From Solwaraspora sp. WMMA2056 (GTDB lineage: Bacteria > Actinomycetota > Actinomycetes > Mycobacteriales > Micromonosporaceae): a stretch of DNA of 64,000 nucleotides. This document shows, in pieces, positions 8,289 through 16,704 of this stretch. The translations under genes and the position numbers were made by a program. The stretch's first letter is position 1. The number at the start of each line of letters is the position of its first letter. The DNA lies in contig NZ_CP128360.1 of the NCBI RefSeq assembly GCF_030345095.1, positions 3,224,001 through 3,288,000 of the forward strand. Reading direction: 5' to 3'. The notes under the pieces are model-generated. The model worked only from the letters and a program-made list of their open reading frames with translations. It did not search any database and had not been told where the DNA came from.

Positions 8289-8903
8289 ATGGCGCGAACG
8301 CTGGTGTATCTGGTCCGGCACGGCGAGCAGAGCAGCGACGGGACCGGGCCGGACCCTGGTCTGTCCGAGCTCGGTCGGCGGCAGGCGCGTCGACTCGGTG
8401 CCCGGTTGCGTGCGGTGCCGTTCGACGCTGTCCACCACGGACCGGCGGCGCGGGCAGCGCAGACCGCCGAGGAGCTCTCCGACTTCCTGCCGAAGGTCCC
8501 GGTGCACGAGTGCCGGTTCGCCGCCGACGTGACGCCGGTGCCGACACCCGGGCGTGCCGACCAGACGGTGCCACAGCGGTACGCCGATTTCCTCGACGCG
8601 GTCCCGGAACTGGAGCGCGACCCGGGCGCGGTGCGGGTCCAGGCAGCGGTGAACCGCTGGGGGCGGGTCGGTGACGTCGACCGGTACGAGTTGGTGGTGA
8701 CGCACAACTTCGTGATCGGCTGGTTCGTCCGGCATGCGCTGGACGCGCCGTACTGGCGGTGGCTCGGGCTCAACCAGTTCAACTGCGGGTTGACCATCGT
8801 GCAGTGGCGTGCCGATGCTGCGCCGACTCTGGTGAGCTTCAACGACATCGGCCACCTGCCGCTGGACGAGCGCGGCCAGCCACCGGTGGAGCTGCTCAGC
8901 TGA
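8289..8903 (+). CDS. Histidine phosphatase family protein
   Basis: A 204-residue phosphoglycerate-mutase-like protein. The catalytic motif VYLVRHGEQ lies at residues 5-13, followed by LSELGRRQARRLGARL, and the second conserved His is in LVVTHNFVIGWFV at about residues 136-148. The ATG at 8289 is preferred to upstream starts because the motif begins five residues later, as is normal. Substrate unknown. It is separate from the phosphatase domain of the RNase H fusion encoded 1 kb upstream and is not closely similar to it. Confidence 0.88.
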   Translation: MARTLVYLVRHGEQSSDGTGPDPGLSELGRRQARRLGARLRAVPFDAVHHGPAARAAQTAEELSDFLPKVPVHECRFAADVTPVPTPGRADQTVPQRYADFLDAVPELERDPGAVRVQAAVNRWGRVGDVDRYELVVTHNFVIGWFVRHALDAPYWRWLGLNQFNCGLTIVQWRADAAPTLVSFNDIGHLPLDERGQPPVELLS

Positions 8904-8955
8904 GCAGCACCTGATTGTGGGCGAGCGTCGTGTGGTGGGTGAGTGTCGCGCCGTG

Positions 8956-9002
8956 GATCTAGAAGGATCTGGCCGGTATATCGACCACAATCCTTCTAGA
9001 TC
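8956..9002. repeat. 13-bp perfect inverted repeat upstream of rnpB
   Basis: GATCTAGAAGGAT (8956-8968) and ATCCTTCTAGATC (8990-9002) are exact reverse complements around a 21-base loop. The arms are AT-rich for this genome, and there is no T-run. It lies between the phosphatase stop and the RNase P RNA, so it may be a terminator-like hairpin or a small dispersed palindromic element. Confidence 0.7.
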
Positions 9003-9070
9003 GCCGCTGGCCCAGGCCTCGGCCAGCCTGTCGTTCGGCGGTGATCGTGGGCTGCGTACGATTGGTCCTT

Positions 9071-9498
<428 letters not shown>

Positions 9499-9595
9499 CA
9501 CCCAAGTTCGGCATAGATCGCACCACATGCGCTTCGCCGGCTGCGTCAACAGGGCGGGGCATCGGCGTTCGTGCCAGAGCCCTATCGTCGGTGGG

Positions 9596-9751
9596 GTGTC
9601 CGACATCCTGCAGATCGGCTCCCTCGCCGTCCCCGTTGGTGCCCTCGTCGTCTACGCGGTCGGGTTCGTCGTCCTCTACTGGGTCATTCGCCTTGCTGTC
9701 CGGCACGCCATCCGAGACGCCGACCGGCGTCGGTCAGGCGACCGGCAGTAG
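9596..9751 (+). CDS. Small single-pass membrane protein
   Basis: A 51-residue open frame starting at GTG 9596, about 98 bases after rnpB, preceded by GGTGGG. It has one hydrophobic segment, about residues 9-30 (VPVGALVVYAVGFVVLYWVI), and a basic C-terminal tail ending RRRSGDRQ. It is not recognised as a named family. Its strong single-TM pattern and its position right after rnpB argue that it is a real small gene, but it could be chance. Confidence 0.5.
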   Translation: MSDILQIGSLAVPVGALVVYAVGFVVLYWVIRLAVRHAIRDADRRRSGDRQ

Positions 9752-10127
9752 CTCCGAGAGGCGGGTCGGTCGGCCGGGGCTGTTACCGAGTGGCTGGAAC
9801 TGCTTGACGATCGACGTCGCCGCAGTTAATCTCCTTCATAGCTGAGCATCTATGTACTGTGTGTGATCTGTGCTCCGTCGAGGGCATCCGTCGGCCGGTG
9901 ACCGGGCCGCCGTACCGACGGTTCACGGCTGTGTGCTCAGCGCGAACGGAACGGCGTGCGGCCGACCGCTTCCGGCTGGCTTTCGGTGGCACAGGGCCGG
10001 GATCGCCAGCGCATCCGAACGGCATGGGCATTGCCGACGGATCTGTGTACCTCGGGAACAGTGTTCATCTGAGTCAGATTCCGCTGACTTCTGGCCGCTC
10101 CATCGCAGTAGAAACAGGAGGCACTTC
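9752..10127. promoter_or_regulatory. Upstream region of the pectate lyase gene
   Basis: 375 bases with no supportable gene. They presumably carry the pectate lyase promoter and leader. A 32-base stretch at 9853-9884 is 27/32 identical to 31898-31929 upstream of the NB-ARC regulator. An AGGAGG ribosome site ends the region at 10117-10122. Confidence 0.5.
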
Positions 10128-11651
10128 GTGAAGAACGTTGGGACCAGCGTTTTCACAAGACGCCGTCCACCAGGTACGACGACCGTGCTTGGTGTGGCTG
10201 TCACCTTCGCCGCTGTCGGGGCACTCGCCGTGTCCGGCATGTCGGCTGCCGCTGTTCAGGCCCCGGCAGACGAACCAGCGGCATCAGTGTTGGCAAGTTG
10301 CGATGACCGGCTGTTCGGCTGGGCGTCAGTGTCGGCGAACGGTGTCGCCACGACGACCGGCGGCGGCAACGCCACCCCGCAGACGGTGACATCGCTTAGC
10401 GACCTTCGGCAGTACGCCAACGACTCGACTCCACGCGTGCTACGGATATCCGGTACGATCAGCACTGGGTCGTCGGCCGTGGAGGTCGGCAGCAACAAGA
10501 CCCTGATCGGCGCAGACTCGAACGCGACGATCCGTGGTGGCATCAACATCAACGGCGGTAGCAACATCATCATCCGCAACTTGAACGTGCAGGGCGGCGG
10601 CCAGGGCAGCAGCCCGGCCGACACGATCGCCGCGCGTAACGCCCACCACCTATGGTTCGACCACCTGAACCTGTGGGACGCCAGCGACGGGTTGCTGGAC
10701 CTCACCCGAGGCGTCGACTACATGACGGTGTCCTGGGTCAAGTTCTGGTACACCAACAGTTCCCACTCGCACAGGCTGGCCAGCCTGGTGGGTGGAGGCT
10801 CGACCCACGGCGACACCGACAGCGGAAAGCTGAACGCCACCTACCACCACAACTGGTTCGCTGATCTGGTTGACCAGCGTGGACCACGAATGCTGTTCGG
10901 CAAAGGCCACGTCTACAACAGCTACTACAATTCCCCCGGGAACGCGTACGCCATCGGCACCGGATCGTACGCCTCCGTACTCGTGGAGAACAACTACTTC
11001 AAGGACATACGGGACCCGCACCGGTTCCAGGACTCGAACCCCACGTACATCACCGCGCGGGGAAACGTCTACGACAACACCAGCGGTCGGCGTGACACAG
11101 GCGCCCAGGGTAGTGGCGTCACTCCGTTCACGAACCCGCCGTACAGCTATTCGCTCGACGCGGCAAACGACGTCCCCGGCATTGTCACCGCCTGCGCGGG
11201 CCCGAGACTGTCCGGGACGCCGCTGCCGCCCACCACAGCGCCGCCCACCACGGCACCACCGACGACGGCACCACCGACGACGGCACCACCGACGACGGCG
11301 CCGCCGACGACGGCGCCGCCCACCACGCCACCAACGACGACCGCGCCACCAACCACAGGTGCCTGCAGCGCCTCTTACCAGACCGTCAGCTCGTGGCCCG
11401 GTGGCTTCCAGGGCGAGGTGGTCGTACGAGCAGGAAGCACAGCGATCAACGGCTGGACCGTCCGCTGGACCCTCGGCAGCGGGCAGACCATCAGTCAGCT
11501 ATGGAACGGTAGCCTCAGCACCAGCGGTTCCAGCGTCACGGTACGCAATGTGGACTACAACGGCACGCTGCCGGCCGGTGGCACCGCGACCTTCGGGTTC
11601 CTCGGCTCCGGCTCACCGTCCTCGCCGTCTCTGACCTGTTCCAGCCCGTGA
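10128..11651 (+). CDS. Secreted pectate lyase (PL1) with C-terminal CBM2
   Basis: A 507-residue extracellular enzyme predicted to cleave pectate by beta-elimination. GTG 10128 follows a perfect AGGAGG. Residues about 1-45 are a signal peptide with basic N-region and hydrophobic core. Residues about 55-360 form the parallel beta-helix PL1 domain, including HHLWFDHLNLWD, YHHNWFADLVDQRGPRMLFG, and the Asn-rich ENNYFK ladder. Residues about 367-410 are a Pro/Thr linker of PPTTA repeats. Residues about 411-507 form a carbohydrate-binding module family 2 domain (SWPGGFQGEVVVRAG, INGWTVRWTL, NVDYNGTLPAGGTATFGFLG), which usually targets cellulose. It suggests use of plant cell walls. Confidence 0.94.
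   Translation: MKNVGTSVFTRRRPPGTTTVLGVAVTFAAVGALAVSGMSAAAVQAPADEPAASVLASCDDRLFGWASVSANGVATTTGGGNATPQTVTSLSDLRQYANDSTPRVLRISGTISTGSSAVEVGSNKTLIGADSNATIRGGININGGSNIIIRNLNVQGGGQGSSPADTIAARNAHHLWFDHLNLWDASDGLLDLTRGVDYMTVSWVKFWYTNSSHSHRLASLVGGGSTHGDTDSGKLNATYHHNWFADLVDQRGPRMLFGKGHVYNSYYNSPGNAYAIGTGSYASVLVENNYFKDIRDPHRFQDSNPTYITARGNVYDNTSGRRDTGAQGSGVTPFTNPPYSYSLDAANDVPGIVTACAGPRLSGTPLPPTTAPPTTAPPTTAPPTTAPPTTAPPTTAPPTTPPTTTAPPTTGACSASYQTVSSWPGGFQGEVVVRAGSTAINGWTVRWTLGSGQTISQLWNGSLSTSGSSVTVRNVDYNGTLPAGGTATFGFLGSGSPSSPSLTCSSP
11226..11357 (+). repeat. Tandem repeat coding the Pro/Thr linker of the pectate lyase
   Basis: About eight copies of a 15-base unit (CCGACGACGGCACCA and variants) encode PPTTA repeats between the lyase and CBM2 domains. 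Such linkers change length easily by slippage. Confidence 0.85.
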
Positions 11652-12587
11652 GATGCCGCTGGGCCAGGTGCCTTCGGCCCATGCCTCTGCCCGAGGCCCT
11701 GGCCCAGCAGCGCTCTGCCGGTCACGGACCGTTCGTCCGCGTCGCGTCAGGAGCCGTACGGGGCAGCAGCGGATCGAGTGCCGCGTTCGCGGAAGTACGC
11801 CGGACCCGCCGTCTCGAGGACGGCAACCGGGTCTGCTGAGGTCGAGCCGATCCGGACGGATGCCAGCTTCGATCAGTGCTGATCGGTGCGGCATGAGGTG
11901 GCGGGTGAAGAACCGTACCGTGCTGTCCAGCTCGTGTTCCGGGAGCCGGTCGGCGTGCCGGCCCGGGTTGGCGTGCAGCGTCTTCTCGGTCGAGCCGAAC
12001 GCGTCGAACAGGGCCAGGCTCTGCTCCCGGGGCACCCGTTCGTCGTCCCACTGGATCAGGAACTCGACCGGCACGGTGACGCGAGCCGCAGCTTCCAGCG
12101 TGGATGAGGCGGCGGCACCGCCGAGACCGAGGACCGCCGCCCGCACTCGCGGTTCGGTGGCGACGAACGGTACGCCGAGCCCGCAGCCCAGCGAGACTCC
12201 CCAGTAGCCGACCGGCCCGGCGTCGAGGTGGTCGAGGACGGCCTGCCACTCGGAAACGGTCTGCTCGGCGACCAGGGCGTGGAAGTCGGCGAGCAGCGCG
12301 GCCAGGTCGCTGCCGGAGCTGGCAGCGGCCTGGATCTCGGTGGCGATGCGCTGGTAGCGCTCGTCGGTCGGACGGTCGCCGTGGTTCGGAGCGTCCACGC
12401 AGACGGCCGCGAATCCGCTGGACACGAAACGGTGGGCGCGGTGCAGGACACCGGGAGCGGTCTTGTGCTGGCCGCCGCCGTGGCCGATGACGATCAGCGG
12501 CGGGCGGTCGGCGCCGCTGCCGGCTGAGGTCCAGAGCACAGCGAGTACGCCGTCGACGGCGAAGTGTTCTTCCTGGATGTTGTGCAT
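11613..12587 (-). CDS. Alpha/beta hydrolase with extended C-terminal tail
   Basis: A 324-residue protein. Residues about 1-250 are an alpha/beta-hydrolase fold: PPLIVIGHGGGQHK (HGGG oxyanion region), VCVDAPNHGDRP, the nucleophile elbow GYWGVSLGCGLGVPF with Ser near residue 135, a late Asp region QWDDERVPREQ, and a catalytic His region NPGRHADRLPEHE. The ATG at 12587 has GAAAGG upstream. After FFTRHLMP the remaining 70-odd residues are Arg/Pro-rich and not hydrolase-like, and the frame runs on to overlap the convergent pectate lyase gene by 39 bp, so an ancestral stop has probably been lost. Substrate unknown. Confidence 0.8.
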   Translation of the reverse strand: MHNIQEEHFAVDGVLAVLWTSAGSGADRPPLIVIGHGGGQHKTAPGVLHRAHRFVSSGFAAVCVDAPNHGDRPTDERYQRIATEIQAAASSGSDLAALLADFHALVAEQTVSEWQAVLDHLDAGPVGYWGVSLGCGLGVPFVATEPRVRAAVLGLGGAAASSTLEAAARVTVPVEFLIQWDDERVPREQSLALFDAFGSTEKTLHANPGRHADRLPEHELDSTVRFFTRHLMPHRSALIEAGIRPDRLDLSRPGCRPRDGGSGVLPRTRHSIRCCPVRLLTRRGRTVRDRQSAAGPGPRAEAWAEGTWPSGISRAGTGQRRRGR

Positions 12588-12772
12588 GCGCGTACGCGCC
12601 TTTCGGGAGTCCCTGCGGGCGCTCCCTAGACCATGCGGGAGAGGGAGTCCCGACCTGTCACAGCGTTGATCGGACTCACCTCCTCGGGCAGCAGTCATGC
12701 ACGGCGCAGCGATCGTACCGCAATCCACCCCGTCACCGGCGCTCCGCTTTCGGCCGAAGGCGTACCTGCACG

Positions 12773-13216
12773 TCAGCTCACGGCCTTCTTGACGAGGGCG
12801 GCGATGGTCTCTGCGGCCTGCTCGCTGAGCTGGGCGACGGCGAAGGACGTCGGCCACAGGCCGCTGTCGTCGGCGAGGTTGGCCGCAGCGGTGAAGCCGA
12901 AGGTGGAGTACGGCTCCTTGTCCGCGTGTCCGCTGCGGAAGAAGCACACGACCTTGCCCTTCCTCGCGTACGCCGGCTGGCCGTACCAGAGCTTCGGGGA
13001 CAGGTCGGGGGCGTTGGTGGTGACGATGGCGTGGACCCGTTCGGCCAGTGCGCGGTCCGACGGTTCCATCTGAGCGATCTTCGACAGCATGTCGAGCTCC
13101 TCGGCGGCTGCCTTGCCACCACGACTGCGGGTCGTCTCCTTCTTGAGTTCTGCGGCGCGTTCCTTCATGGCGGCGCGCTCGCCCTCGGAGAAACCGTCAG
13201 TGCCTGCCCTGCTCAT
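12773..13216 (-). CDS. DUF1801 / YdhG-like protein
   Basis: A 147-residue cytoplasmic protein. The N-terminal half is charged and helical (EGERAAMKERAAELKKE) and the C-terminal half has the DUF1801 pattern: IVTTNAPDLSPKLWYGQPAYARKGKVVCFF, then FGFTAAANLADDSGLWPTSF. The B. subtilis homologue YdhG was proposed as a frataxin-like iron chaperone, but the N-terminally extended actinobacterial form is uncharacterised. The ATG at 13216 has GGAGCGAC upstream. It is divergent from the Nudix gene, with 161 bp between them. Confidence 0.82.
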   Translation of the reverse strand: MSRAGTDGFSEGERAAMKERAAELKKETTRSRGGKAAAEELDMLSKIAQMEPSDRALAERVHAIVTTNAPDLSPKLWYGQPAYARKGKVVCFFRSGHADKEPYSTFGFTAAANLADDSGLWPTSFAVAQLSEQAAETIAALVKKAVS

Positions 13217-13377
13217 CGTGTCGCTCCTTGTCGTTGTCGGGTGTGACCGAGGGTCACGCTAGCCGCGCTGCGGCGGCTGGTGCTTCTCGCTTCCTGATCG
13301 GTACAGGCGGCCCGACGCCACGGGGCCCTGCCGGGCGGAAGCCGCCGTCAGCTGGACATTGAGGCGGTTAACCTCCG

Positions 13378-13866
13378 GTGGTGAGCTCCCCGCCGGACGA
13401 TTACACAGCGACGTTGCCGCGCAAGCGGATGGGTGCGGCCGTGCTGCTGCGCGACCGTGACGGTCGGATCCTGCTCGTCGAGCCGACGTACAAGGACTAC
13501 TGGGAACTACCAGGTGGCGTGGTGGAGGCCGACGAGTCGCCGTACGACGCGGCGGTCCGTGAGCTGGCCGAAGAACTCGGCCTGGCGGTCGCTCCCGGCC
13601 GGCTGCTGGTGGTCGACTGGGTGCCGCCTCGCGCCGGCCGCACCGAGGGAGTGATGTTCGTGTACGACGGCGGTGTCCTGGACGCATCGCAGACCGACGC
13701 GATCCGGCTGCCGCCGCAGGAGTTGCGCAGCTGGGCGTGGTCGACCCTGCCGCAGGCGCAGCAGCGGCTCTCGCCGCTGCTGGCCCGGCGGGCCGCCGCC
13801 GCTGTGGAAGCGGCGACGGACAGCGGGACTGTCTACGGCGACGGACAGCGGGACTGTCTACCTTGA
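13378..13866 (+). CDS. Nudix hydrolase
   Basis: A 162-residue Nudix protein. The Nudix box GGVVEADESPYDAAVRELAEELG lies at about residues 46-68 with all consensus Gly/Glu positions (GX5EX7REXXEEXG). The enzyme is expected to hydrolyse a nucleoside diphosphate linked to another moiety; the substrate cannot be told. Tandem GTG codons at 13378 and 13381 are both possible starts. The last 17 residues are encoded by a 25-bp tandem duplication that changes the frame part-way, so the natural C-terminus has been altered. Confidence 0.9.
   Translation: MVSSPPDDYTATLPRKRMGAAVLLRDRDGRILLVEPTYKDYWELPGGVVEADESPYDAAVRELAEELGLAVAPGRLLVVDWVPPRAGRTEGVMFVYDGGVLDASQTDAIRLPPQELRSWAWSTLPQAQQRLSPLLARRAAAAVEAATDSGTVYGDGQRDCLP
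13812..13861 (+). repeat. 25-bp perfect tandem duplication at the Nudix 3' end
   Basis: Two exact consecutive copies of a 25-base unit (GGCGACGGACAGCGGGACTG then TCTAC), 13812-13836 and 13837-13861. Because 25 is not a multiple of three, the second copy is read in another frame (TDSGTVY then GDGQRDCLP). The unit contains GACAG-N5-CTGTC, a short inverted repeat. Confidence 0.9.
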
Positions 13867-14291
13867 GGGCGGGAATCAGGTCGGGGGACCGTAGGGCGCG
13901 CGGAGCAACGTCGCGCAGCCCGATCGGTAGAGGCTGTCATGGACTACTCCTCACGGCGCAATCCGACACTCCGCAGGAGGTCCGCTACAGTCCTCGGCCA
14001 CAGAGCCTCATCCGCGACCTGCTCGCCCCCGACACGCGGAACGCTCTGCCGGGCATCAGGGAAATCGCCACTCACGTCGGTGTGGTTCCCTGATAGGGCG
14101 GCGTCAGAGAGGCGATGGCCGCCACCGAGGGCCGAGCATTCCGACCCTCACGAACGATTTGTTGCTGAGGACATCGCTGTCATGCTGTCATGAAGGTGTC
14201 AGGAAACTTGCTCAAGTTGTGCCATTCACTTGTATTAATTAGACCCTTACCATCTGGGGTAAGGAATATCCTTCGTCAAGATTGAGGTGTG
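13867..14291. other. Non-coding stretch leading into a low-GC island
   Basis: About 425 bases without a supportable gene. A hairpin with arms TCAGGGAA (14056-14063) and TTCCCTGA (14086-14093) may end the Nudix transcript. From about 14200 the base composition shifts to AT-rich (TTGTATTAATTAGACCC), marking the left edge of an acquired segment and probably the promoter of the next ORF. An 84-codon frame at 13939 has non-coding character. Confidence 0.5.
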
Positions 14292-14486
14292 ATGCGTAGG
14301 TTAAGTGTAGTTTCTGCTTTTACAATCATGTCGTTGCTCACCTTTCTGATTGCGCCAGCGCATGGCCAAGAGTTGAATCCTAGGGATCAATTTAGTCAGG
14401 AGATTAAGAATGATCAGTGCGCTGTCTCTGAGGATTTCAGAGAGGGGGCTTGGTTTGCCCTTCTCTGGTTAGCTCTAGAGCGTTGA
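14292..14486 (+). CDS. Signal-peptide ORF, probable 5' part of a frameshifted secreted protein
   Basis: A 64-residue frame beginning MRRLSVVSAFTIMSLLTFLI with a classical signal peptide and a likely cleavage after APAHG (about residue 25). TTGAGG precedes the ATG. The mature part is only about 40 residues. The next ORF begins two bases after this stop in another frame and has no signal peptide, and that frame is open back to 14432. One extra G in the GGGGG run at 14444-14448 would fuse the two into a single secreted protein of about 254 residues. Codon use is AT-rich, unlike the rest of the window. Not recognised as a known family. Confidence 0.5.
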   Translation: MRRLSVVSAFTIMSLLTFLIAPAHGQELNPRDQFSQEIKNDQCAVSEDFREGAWFALLWLALER

Positions 14487-14488
14487 GG

Positions 14489-15055
14489 ATGAAAGCGGAA
14501 GCTGGCAATGGTCTATCTGTTGCCAATGGGGTTTGTGCTGCGATTGGGTGCTGGTATATTGGTACCGCCACATATGCGTACTTTGTTGGAAGTGGATCAT
14601 ATGGGTATGGTGGAACGAAGCTCGGTGACACGGACTTCTATATCGAAGACCATTTGATAGGGGGCGGAAATACGCGATCAAGGCCGTTCAGATTCGAATC
14701 GACCCGCGCGGTTTACCGCGTTCTCGCAGAAGGTGAACGACTGTACTTCAGTTCGGCCCAGCCTCAGGGTGCTCCAGTAAGTGGAGGTACGTATAATCAG
14801 TGGGGATGGTCTGGACCGTATGCTGCGAATCAACTTGTCCAGTGCTTTGGTTCAGCTGGGTATACCGCGTATGAAGCTACTGTTGCCCATGGCGGTATTG
14901 TTCATCAGTACAACTGGTCCGATACACAGTACCCCGGCCGATACTACCTGTGGGTCAAAAGCCCTAAGTTCCATCGCCAGAGCAATGGTAACTATCGGTT
15001 CGACAGCACTCCGCAGATGGGGTTGAATTGGTATGCATCTGGCTGGAGTAGTTGA
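14489..15055 (+). CDS. Hypothetical protein, probable 3' part of the frameshifted secreted protein
   Basis: 188 residues from ATG 14489 (TGAGGATG context, so re-initiation after the previous stop is possible). It is rich in Tyr, Trp, Gly and Ser (GSGSYGYGGTKLGDTDFYIE, YNQWGWSGPYAANQLVQC, HQYNWSDTQYPGRYYLWVKS), with Cys residues near 17, 22 and 122 that could form disulfides, as in an exported beta-rich protein. No membrane segment or known motif is evident, and the family is unknown. The GC content is visibly lower than its neighbours, and an IS element is inserted 15 bases after the stop. Confidence 0.55.
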   Translation: MKAEAGNGLSVANGVCAAIGCWYIGTATYAYFVGSGSYGYGGTKLGDTDFYIEDHLIGGGNTRSRPFRFESTRAVYRVLAEGERLYFSSAQPQGAPVSGGTYNQWGWSGPYAANQLVQCFGSAGYTAYEATVAHGGIVHQYNWSDTQYPGRYYLWVKSPKFHRQSNGNYRFDSTPQMGLNWYASGWSS

Positions 15056-15070
15056 TACGCTTGTCGTTGC

Positions 15071-16591
15071 GTGACTGGATAGGTTCCTGATCCCGGTGAT
15101 GCTGTCTGCTGTGGATGCTGGTAGGTTGACCAGCCATGCCCGCCGATCCGCCGCCGTCGTATGACGAGCTGCTGGCGTTGAACGCCGGGCTGGCCGCACG
15201 GCTGGAGCAGGCCCTGACGCGGATCGCTGAGCTTGAGGCCCGGTTGAAGCAGTCGTCGAGCAACTCGTCGAAACCGCCGTCGAGCGACGGGCTGGCCAAA
15301 CCGGCGCCGAAGTCGCTGCGGGGCCGTTCGGGTCGCCGGCCGGGCCGCCCGGCCGGGGGCGAGGGCACCACCCTGTCCCAGGTGGCCGAACCGGACGTGG
15401 TCGTCCGGCACGTGCCGGACACCTGTGGCGGCTGCGGTGACGGCCTGACCGACCCCGCCGAGGTGACGGTCACCCGCCGGCAGGTGTTCGACATCCCCCA
15501 GCCCCGGGTCGTGGTGACCGAGCACCAGATCGTCACCGTCGCCTGCCCGTGCGGGCACCACACCACCGCCGCGACACCCGCCGGGGCCACCGCGCCCGCC
15601 GCCTACGGACCACGGATCGCCGCGATCGGCGTCTACCTGCTCCACGGACAGTTCCTGTCCATCGGCCGCACCGCCGACGCGATCCGTGACCTGTTCGGCC
15701 TGCCCGTCGCGCCAGCCACCATCACCGCCTGGGTCACCCGCACCGCCCTCGGCGTCATCGACACGGTGCTCCCCGTCATCCGTGACCGCGTCCGCCACGC
15801 CCCGGTCGCGCACTTCGACGAGACCGGCATACGCGTCGACGGCCGCCTCGCCTGGCTGCACTCCGCCTCCACACCCACCGACGTGCTCCTCACCGTGCAC
15901 CGCCGGCGCGGCACCGCCGCAATGGACGACGCCGGCGTGCTACCCGGATACACCGGCGTCGCCGTGCACGACGCGTGGGCCCCGTACGACACCTACACCG
16001 ACGCGGTCCACGCCCTGTGCAACGCCCACGTCCTACGCGAACTGGTCTACGTGGTCGACACCGCCACCGGGCAGGTCGCCGACCTCGCCGGCCAGGCCAT
16101 CGACGCCCTGCGGCGACTGAACCGCCTGACGGTCACGGCCCGCGCCGACGGCGGTGAACCCGACCCGGCCGACCTCGCCGAACAGACCCACCTGCTGCGC
16201 TCGGCCGTCGTGCTCGGCGCCGCAGCCACCGCCGCCCGAACCGACAAGCTGCACCGCAAGTACCACGCCCTGTTCGTGCGGCTACGGGACCGACGCGCCG
16301 ACTACCTGCGGTTCCTCACCGACCCGGCCGTGCCGTTCGACAACAACCCGGCCGAGCGGACCATCCGCATGCCGAAACTCCGGATCAAGGTCTCCGGCAG
16401 TATGCGCACCATGACCGGAGCCGAACACTTCGCCGCGATCCGCAGCTACACCGCCACCGCCACCCGACACGGCATCAACATGCTCGACGCACTCACCCGA
16501 GCCGCCGCCGGCAGCCCTTGGATCCCCACAACCGCCTGACCCACCTCGCGCGCTTGCGGTATTCCAAGGTCCCACGCACCTATCCAGTCAC
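15071..16591 (+). mobile_element. IS66-family insertion sequence, complete
   Basis: A 1,521-bp element with perfect 14-bp terminal inverted repeats GTGACTGGATAGGT (15071-15084) and ACCTATCCAGTCAC (16578-16591), flanked by identical 8-base direct repeats GTCGTTGC (15063-15070 and 16592-16599). An 8-bp target duplication is characteristic of IS66. It carries one intact transposase gene and no tnpA/tnpB accessory genes, so it is the single-ORF type. Being undecayed, it is probably recent and potentially active. Confidence 0.95.
15136..16539 (+). CDS. IS66-family transposase
   Basis: A 467-residue transposase. Residues about 5-45 form a leucine-zipper-like coiled coil followed by KQSSSNSSKPPSSDG, the IS66 N-terminal hallmark. 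Next comes a zinc-binding Cys cluster (CGGCGD, CPCGHH) near residues 97-140. DDE catalytic residues are visible in HFDETGIRVDG (first Asp, about 234), VAVHDAWAPY (second Asp, about 278) and FDNNPAERTIR (Glu, about 405). No stop or frameshift interrupts it. Its GC content is high, in contrast to the AT-rich DNA it is inserted into. Confidence 0.96.
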   Translation: MPADPPPSYDELLALNAGLAARLEQALTRIAELEARLKQSSSNSSKPPSSDGLAKPAPKSLRGRSGRRPGRPAGGEGTTLSQVAEPDVVVRHVPDTCGGCGDGLTDPAEVTVTRRQVFDIPQPRVVVTEHQIVTVACPCGHHTTAATPAGATAPAAYGPRIAAIGVYLLHGQFLSIGRTADAIRDLFGLPVAPATITAWVTRTALGVIDTVLPVIRDRVRHAPVAHFDETGIRVDGRLAWLHSASTPTDVLLTVHRRRGTAAMDDAGVLPGYTGVAVHDAWAPYDTYTDAVHALCNAHVLRELVYVVDTATGQVADLAGQAIDALRRLNRLTVTARADGGEPDPADLAEQTHLLRSAVVLGAAATAARTDKLHRKYHALFVRLRDRRADYLRFLTDPAVPFDNNPAERTIRMPKLRIKVSGSMRTMTGAEHFAAIRSYTATATRHGINMLDALTRAAAGSPWIPTTA

Positions 16592-16704
16592 GTCGTTGCT
16601 TCGGTCGTCATTGATCTGAATAATCGCGGCGTCCGTAATATCTACTCCGAGTGAAGGTGTCCAAGTGGCTTGACTTCTCGGTATATGTGTGAGATACCTG
16701 GTGC

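Noticed and set aside
10850-10930. RGPRMLFG in place of a more usual PRVRFG in pectate lyase as a lost catalytic Arg
   Set aside because: I recall similar PRVLFG forms in actinobacterial PL1 enzymes, and the adjacent Arg is retained, so inactivity is not supported.
11226-11357. Regular 15-base repeats resembling a short CRISPR or satellite
   Set aside because: They are in frame with the pectate lyase and encode a Pro/Thr linker; there are no spacers.
13939-14193. 84-codon ORF on the plus strand after the Nudix gene
   Set aside because: Composition is Arg/Ser/Pro-rich like other shadow frames, there is no ribosome site of note, and it ends at the start of the low-GC segment.
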